A stretch of DNA of 5,234 bases from Candidatus Bathyarchaeota archaeon. GTDB lineage: Archaea; Thermoproteota; Bathyarchaeia; 40CM-2-53-6; FEN-987. Of the stretch, positions 1 to 5,234 are shown piece after piece (position 1 is the first letter of the stretch; each line of letters starts with the position of its first letter). The stretch lies in contig PMBQ01000116.1 in the NCBI GenBank assembly GCA_003152955.1, positions 1-5,234 on the forward strand, read 5' to 3'. Made by a program: the position numbers and the translations under genes. Below the pieces are notes generated by a model. The model worked only from the letters and a program-made list of their open reading frames with translations. It searched no databases and was not told where the DNA came from.

Positions 1-1
1 A

Positions 2-88
2 AGGGCTCTGGAGCGCCATAAGAAATTGGGTGAATCGGTGGCGGTCTGGAAGGATGGGAAAGTGGTGATGCTCAAACCAAGCCCGTGA
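2..88 (+). pseudogene. 3' end of a small hypothetical gene, apparently truncated by the IS
   Basis: This is an open frame running in from the left edge of the window and ending at TGA (86-88). The 28 visible residues include LGESVAVWKDGKVVML, which has the look of the C-terminal end of a small hypothetical protein with a 'VWxDGKVV' beta-strand motif; I cannot name the family or a function. The oddity is the end: codons 77-88 (Pro-Ser-Pro-stop) lie inside the left inverted repeat of the IS, so the native host sequence seems to stop at the Lys codon at 74-76. The gene is therefore probably truncated or fused to a few IS-encoded residues. The 5' end is outside the window. That it is coding is fairly likely from its protein-like composition; that it is broken is inferred from the repeat boundary. 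Confidence 0.55.
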
Positions 89-109
89 GGGGAAGTTATT
101 CCATCTGAC
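77..109 (+). repeat. Left terminal inverted repeat of the IS
   Basis: This 33-bp sequence begins CCAAGCCC and contains TTATTCCATC at 96-105. It pairs with the reverse complement of 1190-1222 at 26 of 33 positions. It supplies the last codons and the stop of the plus-strand gene that runs in from the left. Confidence 0.8.
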
Positions 110-129
110 CCTATAAGTGGCGATATCGG

Positions 130-158
130 GCTCTGAGAGCATACCCCACGTTCAGAGC
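130..158 (+). promoter_or_regulatory. Hairpin just upstream of the transposase start
   Basis: GCTCTGA at 130-136 and TCAGAGC at 152-158 are perfect 7-bp inverted repeats separated by a 15-nt loop. The 3' arm ends 4 nt before the ATG at 163, so in an mRNA the structure would cover the place where a ribosome binding site should be. GCTCTGAGAGC at 130-140 can also fold on itself, giving a competing structure. In several known ISs, such as IS10 and IS50, a similar hairpin blocks translation from read-through transcripts that start outside the element; the same role here is an inference. Confidence 0.4.
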
Positions 159-162
159 ACAC

Positions 163-1191
163 ATGATAGTCTTCTTCACGACCCTCCTACGTCTTTTCCT
201 CCAAGCCTTCCGGTCGAAAGGGAATGTCCTTTCTGAAAACGCACTGCTCAAGAAAGAGAACGAAATCCTGTTACGGAAAATGGGGAAGAAGAGGGTCCAT
301 TTCAGCTTCTACGACAAACTATTTCTGGTTGTCCTGAATCGGGCGGCTGACATCAAGCACCGGGTAACGCTGGTCAAGCCGGAAACGATCCTCTCCTGGC
401 AGCGAACCCTGCTGAAGCGGTTATGGACCTTCGAACACCGCCCGGCCAAGAGAGGTCGTAAGCCCATCGACACGGATGTCAAAAACCTGATCCTGTCCAT
501 GAAGAACGACAACTTGCTGTGGGGTGTGAAGAGGATCCAGGGAGAACTGCTCAAGCTCGACATCTCTCTGAGCACAAAGACCATCCGGAAGATTCTCCAA
601 GGCTTCAGGCGAAGAGGGAAGATTCGGAAGTCACTCACTTGGAGGAAGTTCCTGGAAACACAGGTACAGTACATCTATGCAATGGACTTCCTGACGGTCG
701 ACACTATGCTCGGGAACCGGTTCTATGTCTTGGCGGTCATCTCACACAAGACACGGGAGATTGTACGCTTTGCCATCACTGAGAATCCGACCAGGGAGTT
801 TGTGCGGCAGCAGTTGATGCTCTTCAGCGAACGGATTGTCGGCAAAGCGTATCTGATCCATGACAATGCATTGATGTTCAACATCGACTTCCTGGGATAC
901 AATCTGGCGTCGATCAAAACGAGCGTGGAGGCGCCGAATATGACTAGCATCATTGAACGGTTTTTCAGGTCGGTGCGAAGGGAGGCGCTGGACAATTTCC
1001 TGCTGATTGGCCGAGCTCAGATCGAGACGATTCTAGAGGAGTACGTCGTTTTCTACAACAGCCAGCGACCGCATCAGGGAATACAGCAACAGATCCCGAA
1101 GCCCGGTAAGCTAGAGAGAAGGTGTGGCGCGGTTTGCCGGAGTGCTGTGCTAGGTGGGCTGCATCACCACTATTTCAGGCAGGCGGCATGA
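163..1191 (+). CDS. IS transposase, rve/DDE integrase-core family
   Basis: This 342-residue protein would cut and join the IS ends. Residues 22-40 form a short leucine/lysine-rich helix (LLKKENEILL) like the N-terminal zipper of related transposases. Residues about 68-85 (VKPETILSWQ) and 119-146 (LWGVKRIQGELLKL) are helix-turn-helix-like DNA-binding segments. The catalytic RNase H-like core starts about residue 172: the likely triad is D175 (in AMDFLTVD), D234 (in LIHDNAL) and E265 (in IIERFFRSVRREALD). The second and third acidic residues are 30 residues apart, slightly closer than the 34-35 usual in IS3-type enzymes. The motif FYNSQRPHQGI (297-307) is typical of the core's end, and the tail GGLHHHYFRQAA looks like a native C-terminus. 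No frameshift or premature stop is seen. The ATG at 163 has no clear Shine-Dalgarno sequence. The TGA stop lies at the edge of the right inverted repeat. Confidence 0.92.
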   Translation: MIVFFTTLLRLFLQAFRSKGNVLSENALLKKENEILLRKMGKKRVHFSFYDKLFLVVLNRAADIKHRVTLVKPETILSWQRTLLKRLWTFEHRPAKRGRKPIDTDVKNLILSMKNDNLLWGVKRIQGELLKLDISLSTKTIRKILQGFRRRGKIRKSLTWRKFLETQVQYIYAMDFLTVDTMLGNRFYVLAVISHKTREIVRFAITENPTREFVRQQLMLFSERIVGKAYLIHDNALMFNIDFLGYNLASIKTSVEAPNMTSIIERFFRSVRREALDNFLLIGRAQIETILEEYVVFYNSQRPHQGIQQQIPKPGKLERRCGAVCRSAVLGGLHHHYFRQAA

Positions 1192-1222
1192 CGGATGGAA
1201 TAAGTCCCCCCAAAGGGCTTGG
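1190..1222 (-). repeat. Right terminal inverted repeat of the IS
   Basis: This is the inverted partner of 77-109. It starts inside the transposase stop codon (1189-1191), contains GATGGAATAA at 1194-1203 and ends GGGCTTGG at 1215-1222. It lies 9 bp from the last base of the helicase gene, which is read toward it. Confidence 0.8.
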
Positions 1223-1231
1223 GAAACTCGG

Positions 1232-4200
1232 TCAGGTTGCATGGGCGGACTTTATTAGTTTTGCGTGATGTCTCAGGGCACTTTTGCCGAGAAGTTTTGT
1301 CAACATCGTGATGTCATCGTCGAAGCCGCTACTCATGAGGTCAGGTTTTTCGTCGAATGGGTTGACAAAATAACACATTGAAGCGATAGCTCTCAACTTC
1401 AGCGCTGCTGTCGTATCGATTTGAGCCAGTTGTTCCGCTCTACTGACCAATGTTGCAAGAAGAGGCGGTATGTTCCTAGTCTGGAGAGTCTCTTTGACAA
1501 GTGAAAGTAACGAGACGATCTGGGATTCGGGGTCTTCCGACTGAAGTATTTGTTGAGCCTCCTCTTTGGCGATTTTCTCGAGTACTCCCCGATCAATGGG
1601 AGAGAGTCGAAGGGCGTAGTGTGCCAGTTGGTCGATTTCTTCCGGGCTGAGGTCTTTCTCAAGGTCCGTGAGCCTAGCCCGCTGGGATCGTTGGCCGAGG
1701 ACAACGCGATACAGAGCTACCTGCCGCAGGAGGCTTTCATATCTTCTCGTGTCTCTGCCATATTTGAATGCAAGAATTGAGCGTTGAACCGGGGTCGTTC
1801 CGGAGATCCAGTGGGGAAAAAGCCCATGTGCGAACCTTTGTGGGCGACTCCAGTCTTTTGTCATCTCCTGAAACCCTTTTTCCCAAATATTTCTCGTATC
1901 CCGCGGAGTCTCCAAGATCAGACGCCCTTCGTGTTTAGCTCTTTCTCCAAGAAACTGGGCTAGTCCCTGTCTGACGAGAAGAGAGTTGTAGCGTTGTATC
2001 CGGCCTTCCCGCTGCTCGAAGTCCACCGGGTTCGGGGAGAGATTCCAATGCACCACATGATTGCAGTATCGGTGAAAATCAAGGCCTTCCTGTCCTACTG
2101 CGGTGGTCACCAGGCACATCGGCCAGAACGGCGAGTTAAAGGCTTCGCGGAGATTGTCCCTTCCTTCGACGGCAGTTCCTTTCTCGGAGTCATCGCTTTC
2201 GAGGTCATTGAATGACCTGGCAAAATGAAGGCGGCATATCATTCGATCCTTGTTTCGTGCAGAAAGCTTGACGAGGATTCTCCCTTGCTGCAATCCCAGG
2301 ACACTCACGAGAGCCTCCCTTACTTCTTCCCACACACCAAGTTCATCAGCCGATTTCGCCTGTCGACGCAGCAGAAAAATGTACTCATCCAACACCGCCT
2401 GCAGATGATGCCGATGACAATAATTCAGCATGGATGGGAGGTATTGTCGACTGCCTGGATCATCTTTTCGAATGATTTGAGAGACGTATCTCTTCGAGAA
2501 ATACGGCTGGAAGATTTCGATCATTGTGAAAAGGAGGTCCGCCAAAGCCTCGCCTGCGGTTTTGCGCGTCCTCATTTCAGCGATTCTCGCCAACCCTACA
2601 GACTTCAGGCTCCGAAGCAATAGCACAGCAGGTGACCCCAAGGCGATATCCGTTAGTTCGTCGAGGAGCTTGACGTTGATGTTCACTCCCGACGGGATAC
2701 GTTTAGAAATGATTTTACCTAGCTGTCTCAGTTGTTTTGGCTTTTTTGCGCGCATCAGTTTCGCTATGGTTTGCCGGAATTCTCTTGTGTTGAGGTATTC
2801 CTTGTCAAGAAAGAATAAAACATCCCCGATCTGCAGCGACCTTCCCTTCGACTTCGTTTTGTCGCCTATTGTCACCCCCTTTTTGCCGACCAGCGCAGCC
2901 CTTATCCGTTCACGCGCCATCGAGCGAACAAGCTCTGAGATTGCAAGGGTTGAAGCGTTGGAGCCACCGAGGGACTTTTGTGCCTCGCGACCGAGTCCCT
3001 CAGGGGAAATGGTGTTGCTGAGCCACACGCTGGGGTACAATACTCGCATGGGTGCCAGAGAGAAACGTCGATCCTTGTAAAGGTCCAACGCTTCTGAGCG
3101 CGATTCCTCACCATGAAGGCTCGTCTCCAACTGTGATGCCGCAGCAAGACTCAGTTCGAGGGCCAACTGCCTCGGCACAAATCGCCATCCCGAAAAGACA
3201 AGAGCCTTGCCATTGCCGACGCTTTGTTCAGAATTTCCCCAGTAGGGTAATGTCGGTGAGACCCAAAGTTCGGGCTTTGCGGTGGGGAATAGCGATCCCT
3301 TCAGTCGAACTATGCGCGGGTTTTCGTACGATCTAGCCTTCCCTTTCAGATCGTCAAGGGAGTAGAATAGATGTCGCTGCTCAAGTTCGTCGAATTGTTT
3401 CAGTCGGCGTAATGCTCTTTCGATAGTAGCATATTGATTCTTGTCCATGACGCTCAGCCAGTGTGATCCTGATCGCCACCAATCCAGAATTGTCGATTTG
3501 TTTGCATCCTGCTTCAGAAGTTTGTAGAGCGATTGGTATGCCTGTGCGAACTCTCTGGAAATACTCACATCATCGGGTGATCTCCCGTCATCATGTTCAA
3601 GCAGATCTGCAATCTGGCGCTCGTAAAACGTTCGCTCAGTTCTGAGCAGTACCTTCTTTAGAGCGTCTTCGAGTGCGACTTTAGCTTTCCACAATTCTGT
3701 AGCAACAGGTATGGCATGAGGCAAGGCACTCCCGCGCGAGTCTATTGTCTTGCTGACAAAATCCTTGCGCGCGGCATCATAGGCATCAACTCTTGTCCGG
3801 ATGTCGCTGGCGGTCAAGGTCGATTTCCCCGGCGTGGCCTGCTGGAAGAGGAAGCGAAGCAACCGATAAAAGTCCTCTCGATGGCTGCCCGAAGTGTCCG
3901 TGTCCATGAGCGTGTATGGCGTTGCAGAAAGCAGAAGCAATCGGTGACGATCGACGAGCAAAGAGCGTAAGTGAGCATCGTCGCTTGAATCTGAAATGAG
4001 GGTTGATGGCGAGTCCGGTGGTCCGTCCGACGAGGAATGTTGCCCCAATGCTTGATCTTTAAATCGTTGGAACTCATCAAAGATTACAAGCTGGACATCC
4101 AGTCCGTTCAGACTCTCCTGTGCAAGCAGAGCCCGTAGTCTTGCCATTACCATCGGAGCGAAGTGTCTCCTATCCTTCTTCCGATTGGATCGGTTCAACA

Positions 4201-4900
4201 TTCTGATGAGTGCCGTAACTGGAATCTGATCATCGTCCTCCGGGCGTCGGTCCTGCAAACCAATGTCGTGATCGATTGCCTTTTTCAAGTTGATAGGTAG
4301 ACGGCGGACGAGGTTCTGGTCCACGTGGTCCAGTTCGCGTTCGAAGGAATCCTTCCCCACATTGTTGCCGCGCCACCATTTAGGAACCTTCTGACCGCGC
4401 CTTCTCTGCTTTAGAAGCCGGAAAAGGAGGGCTCGCTCCCTTTTTGTGCCATACCGATTGCTCCCAACAAAGAATGTTCCCGGGGTGATTGGGATGATGA
4501 CCACTTTCCCATTTTGTCGTCGGATGGCATTCCAGTATAGGGAGAGGAGGGTAGCTCTTCGAGGAGAGTCAAATGAGGCGTCGTCGCCACTAGAGCCGGC
4601 AGTGGATGCAGGGAAGAGGCGATTGAGGTTCTGCTCTATGAGACCCAGATTGGAACAAACGTACAGGACTACAAAGGGTTTGTTCCGGGAGTTCTTTCGC
4701 TTCTTCCATCGTCGGTGTAATTCCCCAATCACCGCTCGTGCGACTTCGGTCTTTCCCAGCCCGACCTCATCAGCAAGGAGAAATCGTTTGGGTTTTCTTC
4801 CGATTGCCCGAACGATATGTTCCACTGATAGGGCCTGAAAGACCGCCAGCCTCTTACTTTGATTTCCAACGCCTTTTGTTACTTGTCCCATTTTCAACAT
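1232..4900 (-). CDS. Large superfamily 2 helicase/ATPase, SNF2/RapA-like, possibly phage defence
   Basis: This 1222-residue protein is predicted to use ATP to move on or remodel nucleic acid in the cytoplasm. The motifs are in order: an FQ upstream of motif I (residues 21-22); motif I ADEVGLGKT (43-51), as in RapA/SNF2 proteins; a strand VLYVCSN (78-84); motif II DEFQ (275-278, in place of DEAD/DEAH); motif III LLSATPY (323-329); motif IV-like ALVFSGW (566-572); motif V TAVGQEGLDFH (933-943); and motif VI EQREGRIQRY (962-971) with its arginine finger candidates. Every key residue is present, so the enzyme should be active. The protein is much longer than a minimal helicase: about 190 residues separate strand Ia from motif II, about 360 separate motifs IV and V, and a 220-residue helical tail follows (HGLFPHWI, then ALYRVVLGQ at 1062-1070). 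From memory, large 'DEVGLGKT...DEFQRF...QEGLDF' helicases of this type occur beside phospholipase D-like and other defence genes; this is family resemblance, not proof. The start is ATG at 4900 or ATG at 4891 (1219 aa). It is read after the overlapping gene at 4854-5231. Confidence 0.88.
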   Translation of the reverse strand: MLKMGQVTKGVGNQSKRLAVFQALSVEHIVRAIGRKPKRFLLADEVGLGKTEVARAVIGELHRRWKKRKNSRNKPFVVLYVCSNLGLIEQNLNRLFPASTAGSSGDDASFDSPRRATLLSLYWNAIRRQNGKVVIIPITPGTFFVGSNRYGTKRERALLFRLLKQRRRGQKVPKWWRGNNVGKDSFERELDHVDQNLVRRLPINLKKAIDHDIGLQDRRPEDDDQIPVTALIRMLNRSNRKKDRRHFAPMVMARLRALLAQESLNGLDVQLVIFDEFQRFKDQALGQHSSSDGPPDSPSTLISDSSDDAHLRSLLVDRHRLLLLSATPYTLMDTDTSGSHREDFYRLLRFLFQQATPGKSTLTASDIRTRVDAYDAARKDFVSKTIDSRGSALPHAIPVATELWKAKVALEDALKKVLLRTERTFYERQIADLLEHDDGRSPDDVSISREFAQAYQSLYKLLKQDANKSTILDWWRSGSHWLSVMDKNQYATIERALRRLKQFDELEQRHLFYSLDDLKGKARSYENPRIVRLKGSLFPTAKPELWVSPTLPYWGNSEQSVGNGKALVFSGWRFVPRQLALELSLAAASQLETSLHGEESRSEALDLYKDRRFSLAPMRVLYPSVWLSNTISPEGLGREAQKSLGGSNASTLAISELVRSMARERIRAALVGKKGVTIGDKTKSKGRSLQIGDVLFFLDKEYLNTREFRQTIAKLMRAKKPKQLRQLGKIISKRIPSGVNINVKLLDELTDIALGSPAVLLLRSLKSVGLARIAEMRTRKTAGEALADLLFTMIEIFQPYFSKRYVSQIIRKDDPGSRQYLPSMLNYCHRHHLQAVLDEYIFLLRRQAKSADELGVWEEVREALVSVLGLQQGRILVKLSARNKDRMICRLHFARSFNDLESDDSEKGTAVEGRDNLREAFNSPFWPMCLVTTAVGQEGLDFHRYCNHVVHWNLSPNPVDFEQREGRIQRYNSLLVRQGLAQFLGERAKHEGRLILETPRDTRNIWEKGFQEMTKDWSRPQRFAHGLFPHWISGTTPVQRSILAFKYGRDTRRYESLLRQVALYRVVLGQRSQRARLTDLEKDLSPEEIDQLAHYALRLSPIDRGVLEKIAKEEAQQILQSEDPESQIVSLLSLVKETLQTRNIPPLLATLVSRAEQLAQIDTTAALKLRAIASMCYFVNPFDEKPDLMSSGFDDDITMLTKLLGKSALRHHAKLIKSAHAT

Positions 4901-5231
4901 CCGCCCCGATTATGCCCTCGATAATAGTGGTAAGCATTGTCCTGTACCCGACATCCTCCATTGCTACAGCAAGTGCTTTTAGTTCCTGGCTCCTGCTCGG
5001 GTCTGAAACACAAGCGTGAAGTAGATCCTCGACATCCGGAAGCCTGTCCACAGATATGCCATTGGGTTTTTCTGAAGTCCGACCATGATTCGATCGTGTT
5101 CTTCGTTTCACTTTTCCCGCTGCGCCTTCCATGGTCTCTCCCAGCAAGCCCCAAAGAAGGTAACTGACGTCCGAAGGCTTCAGATCCTGCCGGCAATGCT
5201 CAATCAGGGAGGTAAGGCGAGGCCTTGGCAT
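4854..5231 (-). CDS. Hypothetical protein upstream of the helicase, possibly partial
   Basis: I do not recognise this protein. From the ATG at 5229-5231 it has 125 residues, but the frame is open to the window edge (a Lys codon precedes the ATG), so the true start may lie outside. Residues 5-32 are likely helical (LTSLIEHCRQDL, then DVSYLLWGLLGE). Residues 38-60 are basic and rich in Ser, Gly and Asn, probably a flexible linker. Residues 64-110 again look helical and folded (LPDVEDLLHACV, KALAVAMEDVGY, TTIIEGIIGADV). The tail is strongly basic (NKRRWKSK). There is no signal peptide, membrane segment or catalytic motif that I can see. Its last 47 bp overlap the start of the helicase gene in another frame, the usual sign of an operon with coupled translation, so it may be a helper or adaptor for the helicase. 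The competing minus-strand frame at 4894-5196 is rich in Ser, Arg, Gly and Cys and looks like a shadow. Confidence 0.6.
   Translation of the reverse strand: MPRPRLTSLIEHCRQDLKPSDVSYLLWGLLGETMEGAAGKVKRRTRSNHGRTSEKPNGISVDRLPDVEDLLHACVSDPSRSQELKALAVAMEDVGYRTMLTTIIEGIIGADVENGTSNKRRWKSK
4901..4920 (-). promoter_or_regulatory. Weak translation start region of the helicase gene
   Basis: Read on the minus strand, the 20 bases before the ATG at 4900 hold GAGGG, which ends 14 nt before the start (too far for a normal Shine-Dalgarno), and GGGGCGG, which directly abuts the ATG. The second in-frame ATG at 4891 has GGGGCGG 9 nt upstream, a better spacing but a poor match to AGGAGG. The weak site, lying inside the preceding coding region, suggests that ribosomes finishing the upstream gene at 4854 restart here. 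Which ATG is used is not settled by the sequence. Confidence 0.35.
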
Positions 5232-5234
5232 CTT

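Larger units (their letters stand above)
77..1222 (+). mobile_element. Insertion sequence, about 1146 bp, with a DDE (rve) transposase
   Basis: The element is defined by a pair of terminal inverted repeats (77-109 and 1190-1222) around a single transposase gene. Nothing else is carried inside. Compared end to end without gaps, the repeats match at 26 of 33 positions, including a perfect outer block (CCAAGCCC on the left, GGGCTTGG on the right) and a perfect inner 10-bp block (TTATTCCATC on the left, GATGGAATAA on the right). The match stops abruptly outside 77 and 1222, which sets the tips to within a base or two. No convincing target-site duplication is seen: AAAC occurs at 74-77 and at 1224-1227, but using it would make the two tips unequal. 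The gene looks intact and the ends are present, so the copy could be functional. I do not recognise a named IS. Confidence 0.8.

Noticed and set aside
112..117. TATAAG as a -10 box for the transposase
   Set aside because: No -35-like hexamer sits at a proper distance upstream; the bases about 17 bp before it are GGGGAA.
163..210. Hydrophobic N-terminus of the transposase as a signal peptide
   Set aside because: It lacks a cleavage site and is followed at once by the zipper-like helix and DNA-binding segments of a cytoplasmic transposase.
309..674. A 121-codon minus-strand frame opposite the transposase
   Set aside because: Its composition is Ser/Arg/Leu-rich with no domain, and the plus strand clearly encodes the transposase here.
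1209..1223. CCCAA-AGGGC-TTGGG hairpin between the IS and the helicase, as a terminator
   Set aside because: The stem is only 5 bp, no T-run follows it on either strand, and most of it is part of the IS right repeat.
2526..3080. A 184-codon open frame on the plus strand, opposite the helicase
   Set aside because: It is antisense to a well-supported coding region, has no recognisable motif, and is explained by codon use of the helicase gene. The same holds for the plus-strand frames at 2225-2623, 1994-2215 and 4446-4838.
4894..5196. A 100-codon minus-strand frame overlapping the unknown gene upstream of the helicase
   Set aside because: Its product is rich in Ser, Arg, Gly and Cys, typical of an out-of-frame reading, whereas the 4854-5231 frame gives plausible helices and stays open to the window edge.

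Overview
The window is bacterial DNA of balanced base composition with tightly packed genes. Nothing in it fixes the taxon. It looks like accessory DNA: a large helicase of a kind often found in phage-defence loci, an uncharacterised partner gene, and an insertion sequence (IS) lodged against the end of the helicase gene.

Layout, left to right. Positions 2-88 (+) are the 3' end of a small gene that enters from the left edge; its last three codons and its stop lie inside the left end of the IS. Positions 77-1222 are the IS. It has 33-bp imperfect terminal inverted repeats (26 of 33 positions match) and one apparently intact transposase gene (163-1191, +, 342 aa) with an rve-type DDE integrase core. 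The transposase stop codon overlaps the right repeat. Positions 1232-4900 (-) encode a 1222-residue superfamily 2 helicase/ATPase; its stop lies 9 bp from the IS right end. Positions 4854-5231 (-) encode a protein of at least 125 aa that I do not recognise. It lies upstream of the helicase on the same strand and overlaps it by 47 bp.

How the parts relate. The two minus-strand genes probably form one operon read from right to left, with the helicase translated by coupling to the unknown gene, since the helicase lacks a well-placed Shine-Dalgarno sequence. More operon members, and the promoter, may lie beyond the right edge. The IS sits where the small plus-strand gene and the helicase operon converge, and appears to have cut off the end of the small gene while leaving the helicase whole. 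A defence role for the helicase is an inference from family resemblance recalled from memory; no nuclease, methylase or other defence signature is visible in the window. No tRNA, rRNA, CRISPR array or clear intrinsic terminator was found.
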